Positions 29,518 to 38,143 of a stretch of 64,000 nucleotides of DNA are shown here, piece by piece. Positions within the stretch are counted from its first letter, which is position 1; every line of letters starts with the position of its first letter. The position numbers were made by a program, and so were the translations under genes. The notes under the pieces are model-generated. The model searched no databases, was not told where the DNA came from, and was given only the letters and a program-made list of their open reading frames with translations. The DNA lies in the NCBI GenBank assembly GCA_965194655.1, contig OZ239148.1, positions 186,001 through 250,000 on the forward strand, given 5' to 3'. The DNA is from Hahnella lacustris (lineage in GTDB: Bacteria > Pseudomonadota > Gammaproteobacteria > Burkholderiales > Burkholderiaceae_A).

Positions 29518-31380
29518 TTATCCCACGGCCAAGGTCTTCACCTTGCGCCCGCCGTACCAGAGGTTCACCAGCCCTCGGCTAAAGAACACTGCCGAGAACA
29601 TGGAGGTGAGAATGCCCAGCACATGCACCACCGCAAAGCCGCGTACGGGACCCGAGCCGAATGCCAGCAAGGCAATGCCTGCAATGAGCGTGGTGATGTT
29701 TGAGTCGAGGATGGTGGCCCAGGCTTTGTCGTAGCCCGTTGCAATGGCGGTCTGGGGAGATGCGCCGGCCTCAAGCTCCTCCCTCACGCGCTCGTTGATG
29801 AGCACATTGGCGTCGATGGCCATGCCGAGCGTGAGCGCAATGGCCGCAATGCCTGGAAGCGTGAGTGTGGCCTGCAGCACGGAGAGCAGCGCAAATAGCA
29901 GCAGCAGGTTGAGGCTCAGGGCCAGCACCGAGAAGACGCCAAAAAGCGTGTAGTACGCCACCATGAAGAGGGCAATGATCACGAAGCCCCAGAGCGTGGA
30001 GTTAAAGCCCTTGGCAATGTTGTCTGCACCCAGGCTGGGGCCAATGGTGCGCTCTTCAATGATCTCCATGGGGGCGGCAAGGGAGCCCGCGCGCAGGAGC
30101 AGCGCCGTGTCGGCCGCCTCGATGGTGGTCATCTGGCCAGAGATCTGAACACGCCCGCCGGGAATTTCAGAGCGAATGACCGGAGCGGTGATCACCTCAC
30201 CGCGTCCCTTTTCGATCAGCACGATGGCCATGCGCTTGCCAATGTTCTCTCGAGTGACATCGCGGAAGATGCGGGCGCCTTTGCTGTCAAGGTTCAGGTG
30301 CACGGCAGGCTCGTTGGGGTTCTGAGAATCGAAGCCAGCCTGCGCGTCGGTGAGGTTGTCTCCCGTCAACACCACTTCCTTCTTCAGCAGAAGCGCAAGC
30401 CCGCCCCGCTCCTCAAAGCGCTCGAGCCCCAGGGGAACACGTCCTTCGGCCAGTGCGATCTGGGCTTCAGAGGAATCGTCCACCATGCGCACTTCGAGGG
30501 TGGCTGTGCGCCCCAGAATGTCTTTGGCCTTGGCCGTGTCTTGAACACCCGGCAGCTGGACCACGATGCGGTCTGCACCCTGCTGCTGCACGATGGGTTC
30601 CGCCACGCCAAGCTCATTGATTCGATTCCCCAGCGTGACGATGTTCTGCTTGAGCGCCACCTCTTGAATGCGAGTCTGCGCCTCGGGTTTGAGGCTTCCA
30701 CGCAGGGCGAGCGGGGTGTCGGCGTTGCCGGTTGCAGCGGGCTGCCAGTCCACCTCAGGGAACTGCTCGGTGAGGGCCTTGACCCCCTCCTGGCGAACCG
30801 CCTCGTCTTTAAAGCGAACCTCGAGAAGATCAGCACCGCGAGAGATCCCGGCATGACGAATGCGTTTGTCTCGCAGCAGGGTGCGGGCTTCAGAGAGGAG
30901 CGAATCGTAGCGCTTGGAGAGCGCAGCCTTCATGTCCACCTGAAGCAGAAAGTGCACGCCGCCTCTCAGGTCGAGGCCGAGGTACATGGGCAGCGCAGCA
31001 AGGCTGCTGAGCCACTGGGGAGAAGCAGAGATCAGGTTGAGTGCCACCACATATCGAGCATCCTCTGGAGCGGCCCCGGCATTGAGCGCCTTTTCAATGG
31101 CATCTTTGGCGAGCAGCTGGGTATCGGTGTTGGCAAATCGAGCGCGCACCGTGTTGCCTGAGTTGTTCGCCTCAAAGGCAATGGCCGTGGAGGAAATGTT
31201 GGCCGCTTGGAGTGCCCCCTCCACCGTCTCTACGAGGCTGGGCTGAATTTTGACCGTGGCCTTGGCCGAAGACACCTGCACCGCAGGCGCCTCGCCAAAC
31301 AAATTGGGAATGCTGTAGAGCAGGCCAAAGGCCAGGGCCAGCGCCATGATCGCCAGCCGCCACCATGCGACTCGATTCAA
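29518..31380 (-). CDS. secD: Protein translocase subunit SecD
   Basis: 620 residues. N-terminal helix (LAIMALALAFGLLYSIPNLFGE), LGLDLRGGVHFLLQVDM, the large periplasmic P1 domain, and a C-terminal RND core with GMAIDANVLINERVREEL. The start codon is TTG at 31380, overlapping the yajC stop as TTGA; no better start is available because the N-terminus already matches family length. Confidence 0.96.
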   Translation of the reverse strand: MNRVAWWRLAIMALALAFGLLYSIPNLFGEAPAVQVSSAKATVKIQPSLVETVEGALQAANISSTAIAFEANNSGNTVRARFANTDTQLLAKDAIEKALNAGAAPEDARYVVALNLISASPQWLSSLAALPMYLGLDLRGGVHFLLQVDMKAALSKRYDSLLSEARTLLRDKRIRHAGISRGADLLEVRFKDEAVRQEGVKALTEQFPEVDWQPAATGNADTPLALRGSLKPEAQTRIQEVALKQNIVTLGNRINELGVAEPIVQQQGADRIVVQLPGVQDTAKAKDILGRTATLEVRMVDDSSEAQIALAEGRVPLGLERFEERGGLALLLKKEVVLTGDNLTDAQAGFDSQNPNEPAVHLNLDSKGARIFRDVTRENIGKRMAIVLIEKGRGEVITAPVIRSEIPGGRVQISGQMTTIEAADTALLLRAGSLAAPMEIIEERTIGPSLGADNIAKGFNSTLWGFVIIALFMVAYYTLFGVFSVLALSLNLLLLFALLSVLQATLTLPGIAAIALTLGMAIDANVLINERVREELEAGASPQTAIATGYDKAWATILDSNITTLIAGIALLAFGSGPVRGFAVVHVLGILTSMFSAVFFSRGLVNLWYGGRKVKTLAVG

Positions 31381-31709
31381 AGCAGGTCTTTCATCGTGCC
31401 CTTGGGCAACAGGGTTTGAACGGCGGAGCGCTGCATGACCATTTCGGTGGGCTTGTCGCCGCCCGAGACCTCAAGCGTGACGTAGCTGGTGTCGACCTTG
31501 GTGATACGACCCACCAGGCCAGCGGCTGTGATCACCTCATCGCCCTTTTGTAGGCCCTCGACGAGCTGACGATGCTCTTTGGCCTTTTTCATTTGGGGGC
31601 GAATCATGAGGAAGTAGAGCACCACGAACATCAGGATGAGTGGCAGAAAACTCATCAGGGGATCGGGAGCGGCACCAGCGGCCTGCGCATAAGCGGGAGA
31701 AATCAGCAC
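31377..31709 (-). CDS. yajC: Preprotein translocase subunit YajC
   Basis: 110 residues. One membrane helix (LMSFLPLILMFVVLYFLMIRP) is followed by QMKKAKEHRQLVEGLQKGDEVIT, the YajC signature. The start is GTG at 31709, 7 nt after AAGGAG; the much longer open frame reaching 32294 runs antisense through tgt and is not coding. Divergent from tgt with a 57-bp gap. Confidence 0.93.
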   Translation of the reverse strand: MLISPAYAQAAGAAPDPLMSFLPLILMFVVLYFLMIRPQMKKAKEHRQLVEGLQKGDEVITAAGLVGRITKVDTSYVTLEVSGGDKPTEMVMQRSAVQTLLPKGTMKDLL

Positions 31710-31766
31710 AATCGAACTCCTTCGAGCGGGGGTTGACAAGAGCCCCACAGTATAAAGTAGCGCCCC

Positions 31767-32912
31767 ATGGCTCACTATGAACTCCTGGCCCAAGACGGCC
31801 GCGCTCGGATCGGGCGACTCCACCTCAATCATGGAGTGGTGGAGACCCCCATCTTTATGCCCGTGGGCACCTACGGAGCGGTCAAGGGCGTGCCGCCCGC
31901 CATGCTGCAGGCCATCTCTGCACGGATTGTGCTTGGAAACACCTTCCACCTCTGGCTGCGGCCAGGGCTCGAAGTGATTGGAGCGCATGGGGGCCTGCAT
32001 CGGTTCATGAACTGGCAGGGCCCCATCCTCACCGACTCTGGAGGCTTTCAGGTCTGGTCGCTGGGGGACTTGAGAAAGATCTCCGAGGAGGGCGTGGCCT
32101 TTCAGTCCCCCGTGAACGGCGACAAGCTTTTTCTCTCGCCCGAAGAGAGCATGCGCATCCAGCGTGTGCTCAACAGCGACATTGCAATGGTCTTTGATGA
32201 GTGCACGCCCTATCCCAGCACCCGAGAGGCGACCGCTGAGAGCATGCGGCTCTCTCTGCGCTGGGCCGCCCGAAGCCGCAAGGCCTTCGACCAAGACCCT
32301 CCCGCACAGCCCAATGCCCTCTTTGGCATTGTTCAGGGCGGCATGATGGAGGACTTGCGAGACGAGTCACTCGCCGGCCTCTTGGAGATCGGTTTTGAGG
32401 GTTATGCCATTGGAGGCCTGAGCGTAGGTGAACCCAAAGAGGACATGCTGCGCATCCTGGCTCACACCGCTCCGCAGCTCCCGCAAGACAAGCCCCGGTA
32501 TGTGATGGGCGTGGGCACCCCTGAAGACCTGGTCGATGGCGTGGCCCATGGCATAGACCTCTTTGACTGCGTGATGCCGAGTCGAAACGGCCGAAACGGC
32601 TGGCTCTTTACGCGCCATGGCGACCTGAAGATTCGCAACGCCCGCTACAAGGACGATCTCTTGCCTGTAGACCCCACCTGCGGCTGCCCCGTCTGCCGGC
32701 CCGAGGCCCATGGCGATTCACGTCCACCCTTTACCCGCAGCTACCTGCACCATCTGCAGCGCATCGATGAGATGCTGGGTGCTGCGCTCTCCAGCCTTCA
32801 CAACCTCGCTTTTTATCTGCAGATCATGAAGGAGATGCGTGAGGCCATTGGCGCAGGCCGCTTTGAGGCTTGGCGCACCCAGTTCAGAGCGGATAGAGCG
32901 CGAGGGATTTAA
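31767..32912 (+). CDS. tgt: tRNA-guanine transglycosylase
   Basis: Exchanges G34 for preQ1 in tRNAs with GUN anticodons. 381 residues. GNTFHLWLRPGLE, LTDSGGFQVWSL (a catalytic aspartate region), FDECTPYPSTREA, and FDCVMPSRNGRNG with the second catalytic Asp are present. The zinc site is CGCPVCR plus a following histidine segment. It lies on the plus strand between queA and yajC, both on the minus strand. Confidence 0.97.
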   Translation: MAHYELLAQDGRARIGRLHLNHGVVETPIFMPVGTYGAVKGVPPAMLQAISARIVLGNTFHLWLRPGLEVIGAHGGLHRFMNWQGPILTDSGGFQVWSLGDLRKISEEGVAFQSPVNGDKLFLSPEESMRIQRVLNSDIAMVFDECTPYPSTREATAESMRLSLRWAARSRKAFDQDPPAQPNALFGIVQGGMMEDLRDESLAGLLEIGFEGYAIGGLSVGEPKEDMLRILAHTAPQLPQDKPRYVMGVGTPEDLVDGVAHGIDLFDCVMPSRNGRNGWLFTRHGDLKIRNARYKDDLLPVDPTCGCPVCRPEAHGDSRPPFTRSYLHHLQRIDEMLGAALSSLHNLAFYLQIMKEMREAIGAGRFEAWRTQFRADRARGI

Positions 32913-32921
32913 CCCGTTTGA

Positions 32922-33947
32922 TCACTCCGAGCGGCTCAGAATCATGGCGTCGCCATAGCTGAAAAACCGATACCGATGCTCAATGGCATGGCTGTAGGCC
33001 TTTCGAATCAGGTCATAGCCGGCAAAGGCGCTCACCAGCATCATGAGGGTGGACTTGGGCAGGTGAAAATTCGTGACCAGGCGATCGACCGTGTTGAAGC
33101 TGTAACCCGGTGTAATGAAGAGGTTGGTGTCGCGCGCGCCAGCCTGGCCATGAAGGCTCTCGAGGGTGCGTAGGCTCGTGGTGCCCACGGCCACCACCTT
33201 CCCTCCGCGGGCTTTGGCTGCAACGATCTTTTCAGCCGTCTCCTCGGGCAGAACACACCACTCTGAGTGCATCACATGCTGACTCAAGTCTTCGTGCTTG
33301 ACGGGGGCAAAGGTGCCGCTTCCCACATGCAGCGTGACAGAGGCCAGCTCAACGCCCCGAGCTTCTAGGGCTGCAAGCAGGGGCTCATCGAAGTGCAGCC
33401 CCGCGGTGGGTGCGGCCACGCTACCGGGTGTCTTGGCATAGACCGTCTGGTAACGCTGGTCGTCCTCGGAGGTCGGTGCATGCTCGATGTAGGGGGGTAG
33501 AGGCAGCTCGCCTAGGCGCTCGAGCACCTCGAGCACGGGCGATTCAAACCTCAGCAGAAAGCGGTCCTCGTGGATCGGGTCGCGACCCTCCACCCAGAGG
33601 GTGCTGCCATCGGAGAGCCGAAGCCCACTGCCGGCTGCAGGCTTGCGGCTCACACGCATCAGCGCGGTCGCTGTGGTGGACGAGGTGATCCGCTCGACCA
33701 GCAGTTCTACCTGGCCCCCAGTGGGCTTGAGTGCAGCCAGGCGGGCGCGGATGACCTTTGAGTTGTTGAACACCAGGAGGTCTCCTGGGCTCAGCAGATG
33801 AAGGAGGTCCGTAAACCGATGGTTCGTGAGGGCCCCATCCGGACTGACCTCGAGCAGCCGACTCCCCGCGCGCTCTGTGGTGGGGGACTGCGCAATGAGC
33901 TCAGGGGGGAGTTGAAAGTCGAAATCGGAGAGGGTGAAGGCGGTCAT
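32922..33947 (-). CDS. queA: S-adenosylmethionine:tRNA ribosyltransferase-isomerase
   Basis: Makes epoxyqueuosine from preQ1 in tRNA using the ribose of SAM. 341 residues starting MTAFTLSDFDFQLPPELIAQ. VAAPTAGLHFDEPLL, HVGSGTFAPV and TNFHLPKSTLMMLVSAFAGYD are family signatures. It converges on tgt with a 9-bp gap and overlaps the nucleosidase gene upstream by ATGA. Confidence 0.97.
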   Translation of the reverse strand: MTAFTLSDFDFQLPPELIAQSPTTERAGSRLLEVSPDGALTNHRFTDLLHLLSPGDLLVFNNSKVIRARLAALKPTGGQVELLVERITSSTTATALMRVSRKPAAGSGLRLSDGSTLWVEGRDPIHEDRFLLRFESPVLEVLERLGELPLPPYIEHAPTSEDDQRYQTVYAKTPGSVAAPTAGLHFDEPLLAALEARGVELASVTLHVGSGTFAPVKHEDLSQHVMHSEWCVLPEETAEKIVAAKARGGKVVAVGTTSLRTLESLHGQAGARDTNLFITPGYSFNTVDRLVTNFHLPKSTLMMLVSAFAGYDLIRKAYSHAIEHRYRFFSYGDAMILSRSE

Positions 33948-34501
33948 GCGGTGAGCACTCGGATGAACGCCTCACGCCCTTTGTGGACGTTCTCGGCCCA
34001 GTCGTTGTGAGAGGCCTCGTTGGCGTTGTCGCTCACATACTTCCAGGCACGCCAGGGCACACCCGCCTGACGACAGGCCATGGCAATGCCCCAAAGCTCC
34101 ATCTCAACCAGGTCCACGCTTTGCTTCAAGAGCCAGGGGTCAGAGGTCGACACAAAGCTGTCACCGGTTGCACAGAGCAGAGCCTGAGGATCGCTGCAGG
34201 CAGACGCCAAGCGCACCGGCGCGTCATCAAATGGGGTTTGCCCCCGCGGGGCGAGGGGCTCAGCCATCATGTCGCGTTGAAGGACAGCACCCACCTCGTG
34301 CAGCCCCACGGCGCGGGCCGAGACGCCGCCTGCGGTTCCGTAGTTGAAGATGCAGTCGGGCTGATGGGTGCGAATGGCCTCTGCGGTGGCCAGGGCCGCG
34401 TTCACCTTGCCCACTCCGGTGAAGATCACTGGAGCATCCACGGGCAGAGGCTTGTTCTCGAGTTCAGCGGGTAAGGCCGTGAGGATTAAGATCTTGGTCA
34501 T
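33944..34501 (-). CDS. MTA/SAH-nucleosidase-like protein (PNP/UDP family)
   Basis: 185 residues, shorter than E. coli MtnN (232). MTKILILTALPAELENK starts the fold. NYGTAGGVSARAVGLHEVG, the substrate-ribose segment VDLVEMELWGIAM and the catalytic-acid loop KYVSDNANE follow the MTAN pattern. It probably cleaves methylthioadenosine or S-adenosylhomocysteine. Coupling to queA, which releases adenine from SAM, and divergence from apt, which salvages adenine, makes a coherent neighbourhood. Its ATG shares CATG with the apt ATG. Confidence 0.82.
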   Translation of the reverse strand: MTKILILTALPAELENKPLPVDAPVIFTGVGKVNAALATAEAIRTHQPDCIFNYGTAGGVSARAVGLHEVGAVLQRDMMAEPLAPRGQTPFDDAPVRLASACSDPQALLCATGDSFVSTSDPWLLKQSVDLVEMELWGIAMACRQAGVPWRAWKYVSDNANEASHNDWAENVHKGREAFIRVLTA

Positions 34502-35018
34502 GAACCTATTGAACTACATTCCAGTGGTCTCCGATTTTCCCAAGCCCGGTGTGGGGTTTCGGGATGTCTCCCCGCTCCTGGCGAACCCAGACGCCTTCCA
34601 AGAGGCCATGACCCAGATGGCTGCGCTGGTCGCGCCAGAGGAGTACACCGCCATTGCGGGCGTGGAGTCTCGCGGGTTCATCTTCGGGGTGGCCTTGGCC
34701 ACCCTCCTGCGCAAGCCCTTTGTGATGATTCGCAAGGCCAATAAGCTTCCCCCCGAGACCCACCGGGTGAGCTATGAGCTGGAATACGGCTCAGACCACC
34801 TGGAGATTCGCAAGGACGTGTTGAACGACCGAGACCGAGTGTTGATCGTGGACGATGTACTGGCCACGGGCGGAACGCTGCTGGCCACGCGTGAGTTGAT
34901 TTGCATGACGGGAGCCACGGCCGTGGGGGCAGTGGCCCTTCTTGAGATTGGCTTTCTGCAAGGCGCTCAGCGCCTGGCTGCCCAGGGCTTTTCCTGCCGG
35001 TCGGTGTTGGTGGTCTAG
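34500..35018 (+). CDS. apt: Adenine phosphoribosyltransferase
   Basis: Salvages adenine to AMP with PRPP. 172 residues: FPKPGVGFRDVSPLL, GVESRGFIFGVALA, RKANKLPPETHRVSYELEYG, and the PRPP motif VLIVDDVLATGGTLL. The ATG at 34500 overlaps the divergent nucleosidase start. A TTG at 34494, 9 nt after GAGGA, is a possible alternative. No promoter is visible in the zero-length intergenic region, so the promoter must lie within the nucleosidase gene. Confidence 0.95.
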   Translation: MNLLNYIPVVSDFPKPGVGFRDVSPLLANPDAFQEAMTQMAALVAPEEYTAIAGVESRGFIFGVALATLLRKPFVMIRKANKLPPETHRVSYELEYGSDHLEIRKDVLNDRDRVLIVDDVLATGGTLLATRELICMTGATAVGAVALLEIGFLQGAQRLAAQGFSCRSVLVV

Positions 35019-35071
35019 CCGCCCGGTCGCAGAGCCGCTCGCGGTATACTTCCACCCCTGCACCAGCCCAC

Positions 35072-35158
35072 GCCAGAGTGGTGGAATTGGTAGACGCACC
35101 GGACTCAAAATCCGGCGCCCGAGAGGGTGTGCGGGTTCGAGTCCCGCCTCTGGCACCA
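35072..35158 (+). tRNA. tRNA-Leu (CAA anticodon)
   Basis: 87 nt class II tRNA with a long variable arm. The acceptor GCCAGAG pairs with CTCTGGC. The anticodon stem-loop CCGGACTCAAAATCCGG gives CAA. The T-arm is GGGTTCGAGTCCC and CCA is encoded. A TATACT -10 hexamer sits at 35045-35050. Confidence 0.97.
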
Positions 35159-35161
35159 AAT

Positions 35162-35193
35162 TAAGTCCTGACATTCCGAAATAAACGGACTTA
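35162..35193. repeat. Inverted repeat between tRNA-Leu and the first AAA/DUF4143 gene
   Basis: TAAGTCC/GGACTTA with an 18-nt AT-rich loop. It could be an operator of the downstream gene or part of a tRNA-linked integration scar; there is no T-run to suggest termination. Confidence 0.35.
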
Positions 35194-35222
35194 GATTCCA
35201 AATTGCACGATAAAATTTCATC

Positions 35223-36458
35223 GTGCTTTCGCATTCATTTTTCCCTCGTTTGCTCTTGCCCAGAGTCGTTGAGGCCATGGCCGATACGCCCGCTGTGCTC
35301 TTGTTAGGCCCGCGTCAGGCAGGAAAGACCACGCTCGTTCGGCAGCTTGCGGGTGAGAACATGAAGTACCTCACGCTCGACGACGACGCAACTCGGTTCG
35401 CTGCGCAGCAAGATCCTATCGGCCTGATTCGAAGCCTGGATCGTGCGGCGATTGACGAGGTTCAGAGGGCCCCCGCACTCCTTTTGGCCATCAAAAAAAG
35501 CATCGACGACGATCGCAGACCTGGCCGGTTTCTGCTGACTGGATCCGCCAACCTGATGTCCGCTCCCATGGTCGCAGACTCACTGGCGGGTCGGATGGAG
35601 ACGCTGACCTTGCTCCCTCTGAGTCAGTCAGAAATTCAGGGAGGTACCAGTAATTGGATAGATCGCTTGCACCAAGGCCGCCCCCTGTTGGCAGCGACGG
35701 GCGACGCGAAGCTCGTGGATCGCGTGCTCAAGGGCGGCTACCCCGAGGTTCTCACGAGAATCACAGAGCGGCGCAGACAGGCCTGGGCGCAACAGTACCT
35801 GGGCGCCCTCATCCAGCGAGATGTTCGAGACCTTGCAAGCGTCGACAAAATCGACGCCTTGTCCCGCTTAATAAGAGCCTTGGCGCTGACTTCCGGGCAG
35901 ATCGCCAACTTCAGCCAGCTTGCCGCTCAGGTGGGATTGGATTCGAAAACGGCCGCCAGGTTTACGGGGCTCTTTGAACAAATGTTTCTCTTGAAACGAG
36001 TCGAGGCCTGGTCTAGCAATCGGCTGAATCGATTGGTCAAAGCGCCCAAGATTCATTTTCTTGACTCTGGACTCATGGCAGTTCTGTGTGGGGTCACCGC
36101 TTCAGAACTCGAGCGCAACCGACTGCGTTTTGGCCCGCTCTTGGAGGCGTTCGTGTTCTCGGAGTTACTCAAACACCTTCATGCTTCTCAGGAGTCTTAT
36201 CGGCTTTATCACTACCGGGATGCCGACCAGTACGAGGTGGACCTCGTGCTGGAGGACGCTCGAGGAGGTCTGATCGGCCTGGAGGTGAAGGCCACCATGA
36301 GTCTTGGTCAGAGCGATCTTCGAGGGCTTCGACGATTTGCCCAACAGGTTGGGGCAGCATTTGTCGGTGGCATGGTGCTGTATGCCGGTGAGGAGACGCT
36401 CCCTTTGGGGCATCAGATCTGGGCAGTACCCATCAGCAGTCTTTGGGCCCAAGCCTAG
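35223..36458 (+). CDS. AAA-family ATPase with DUF4143 domain (copy 1)
   Basis: 411 residues. The N-terminal AAA_14 ATPase has Walker A LGPRQAGKTTLVRQLA and Walker B AAIDEVQRAP, plus the LLTGSANLM sensor strand. The middle is helical. The C-terminal DUF4143 region ends with YEVDLVLEDARGGLIGLEVKA, a pattern like the PD-(D/E)xK nuclease core. GTG start. Genes of this family are widespread, mobile and of unknown function. It lies just downstream of tRNA-Leu, a usual integration site, and its 3' end overlaps the ArnT-like gene by 4 bp. No integrase is nearby. Confidence 0.85.
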   Translation: MLSHSFFPRLLLPRVVEAMADTPAVLLLGPRQAGKTTLVRQLAGENMKYLTLDDDATRFAAQQDPIGLIRSLDRAAIDEVQRAPALLLAIKKSIDDDRRPGRFLLTGSANLMSAPMVADSLAGRMETLTLLPLSQSEIQGGTSNWIDRLHQGRPLLAATGDAKLVDRVLKGGYPEVLTRITERRRQAWAQQYLGALIQRDVRDLASVDKIDALSRLIRALALTSGQIANFSQLAAQVGLDSKTAARFTGLFEQMFLLKRVEAWSSNRLNRLVKAPKIHFLDSGLMAVLCGVTASELERNRLRFGPLLEAFVFSELLKHLHASQESYRLYHYRDADQYEVDLVLEDARGGLIGLEVKATMSLGQSDLRGLRRFAQQVGAAFVGGMVLYAGEETLPLGHQIWAVPISSLWAQA

Positions 36459-38143
36459 CGGCAGGCCACCACCGAAATTCCGGTTTTCTCCCACACCAAG
36501 TGCGCCTCTCGACAGGCCGTCTCCTGCGTGAGTCTGCCCAAGTCTTTGGCATGCATCACCACCCAGGCACCGGGCTTGGGGTCTCCTTTCGGAATGACCT
36601 GCCCAGCGGCAAATGAAAGGCTCGGTGCTGCAAGCCGCCAGGTGATGGCCCGCGTCAGCGCCTGCTCGGAGCCAATCGGCTCGCTGTGGTTTCGCAGCAC
36701 CTGGGCGGCCTCTAGAATCGGCCCGCGCAAGGCCTGCATCACCGTGGGCACCATCAGCCCATAGAGGGCCACGCCACAGAGTGCGGCACCCCACGCAGCG
36801 CCCCAGGCCTCCCGAATGGGGACCTGTTTGGGACGCCAGAGCGCGAGCACGATGGGATCAATGGCCAACAATGCAATGAGCAGCAGGGGCCACGACGATT
36901 CATCGAGCAGGCGTGCAGCCTCCGTGAGCACGACGCGGTAGTACGGGTCGTCTACGCGCATCGCCACATCGCCCAGCCAGAGGGGCGAGAGTCCCAGACC
37001 GAGCGCGCACAGGCCAGAGAACCCCGATGCCCAGCGCATGAGCCCTTCCGGCCTGCCTGCGGCGCCACCCAGCACCAGCGCCATGAGCACCAGCAGACCC
37101 GAGAGGCCATAGAAGCCGTAGTGCGGAAGCTTGGTGGCAGAGAAGCTAAAGAACACCACAACAAAGGCCAATACCCACCAGGCCATGTGCACCTCGGGTG
37201 CACGCAGAGGGCCGCTGCGGCGCAGCTGCTTTGCGCCTGCCCAGAGGGTCTTGAGCACCACCGGCAGCCAGGGCAGTGAGGCGATGAGCATCCAGGCTGG
37301 GTAGTAGAGCGGACCGGCAGAGAACCCATGCATGGTCTCGGTGAAGCGGCTCAGGTTGTGTTGGCCAAAGAAGCCCTCGATGAAGGCGCTGCCCTGGGCC
37401 TCGTACTGAAGCCAGTACCAAGGCAGGCAGACGACTGCCGCGATGAACCATGCAAAGGGGTCAAAGGAGAGCCTGAGCCAGAGGCCCAAGCGGCCCATGG
37501 TCAGCGCTGCCAGGAGGCTCGCTGCAGCGGGCACCAGGATGGCGACAGGCCCCTTGGTGAGCACGCCCAACCCAATGAAGAGGGCTGCCCAGCGAAAGCT
37601 TGCACGGGCCTCTCTCACAGCCAGGTGGCCAGCCAGTCCACCGGCCTGCAGGTTCATCACACTCAAACCCTTCCAGAGAAAAAGCAATGACGCGGCCATG
37701 AGTGCATTGAGCAGTGCGTCGGCGGTGGCGGCCCTCGACATGGCAGGAATGCCCAGACAGGTGGCAGCCACCAGCACACCCCAGGCGTAGACACTCAGTG
37801 CCGCCTCTGGGGCCAGCCGACGAGCAATCAGGTAGGCCCACCCACCGATACATCCGATCCAGGCCAGGCCCGCCAGCGCACTGGGCAGGCGTGCGCCCCA
37901 GGCGTTCTCACCAAAGGCTGCAAAGCCCAGCATCTGCAGCCAATGAATGAGCACGGGCTTGTCGAATCGAGGAGCGTCGAGCAGCCAGGGCGAGATGAAG
38001 TCCCCCCGCGCGAGCATTTCTCGGGTGGCCTCGGAGAAGGCTCCCTCATCCACGTCGGTCAGAGGGGCGCTGCCCAACTGGAAAAAGAGAATGACGAGTG
38101 CAGCAAACCAGGCAAATGCCAGCAGTCTGCGATCGTGCTGCAT
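36455..38143 (-). CDS. ArnT/PMT-family membrane glycosyltransferase
   Basis: 562 residues with about a dozen hydrophobic helices. The first periplasmic loop carries the acidic motif APLTDVDEGAFSEATREML, and the RFDKPVLIHWLQ segment is typical of ArnT-like GT83 enzymes, which move a sugar from undecaprenyl phosphate onto lipid A or other acceptors at the periplasmic face. The donor is probably made by the GT2 gene two kilobases upstream in the same operon. Its ATG shares one base with the stop of the preceding gene (TGATG). Confidence 0.85.
   Translation of the reverse strand: MQHDRRLLAFAWFAALVILFFQLGSAPLTDVDEGAFSEATREMLARGDFISPWLLDAPRFDKPVLIHWLQMLGFAAFGENAWGARLPSALAGLAWIGCIGGWAYLIARRLAPEAALSVYAWGVLVAATCLGIPAMSRAATADALLNALMAASLLFLWKGLSVMNLQAGGLAGHLAVREARASFRWAALFIGLGVLTKGPVAILVPAAASLLAALTMGRLGLWLRLSFDPFAWFIAAVVCLPWYWLQYEAQGSAFIEGFFGQHNLSRFTETMHGFSAGPLYYPAWMLIASLPWLPVVLKTLWAGAKQLRRSGPLRAPEVHMAWWVLAFVVVFFSFSATKLPHYGFYGLSGLLVLMALVLGGAAGRPEGLMRWASGFSGLCALGLGLSPLWLGDVAMRVDDPYYRVVLTEAARLLDESSWPLLLIALLAIDPIVLALWRPKQVPIREAWGAAWGAALCGVALYGLMVPTVMQALRGPILEAAQVLRNHSEPIGSEQALTRAITWRLAAPSLSFAAGQVIPKGDPKPGAWVVMHAKDLGRLTQETACREAHLVWEKTGISVVACR

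Noticed and set aside
31733..31756. TTGACA...TATAAA before tgt as a promoter
   Set aside because: The spacer is only 12 bp, too short for a sigma-70 promoter; left unassigned.
31710..32294. Upstream extension of the yajC frame
   Set aside because: Antisense to tgt; a GTG with a good AAGGAG ribosome site at 31709 gives a normal-length YajC.
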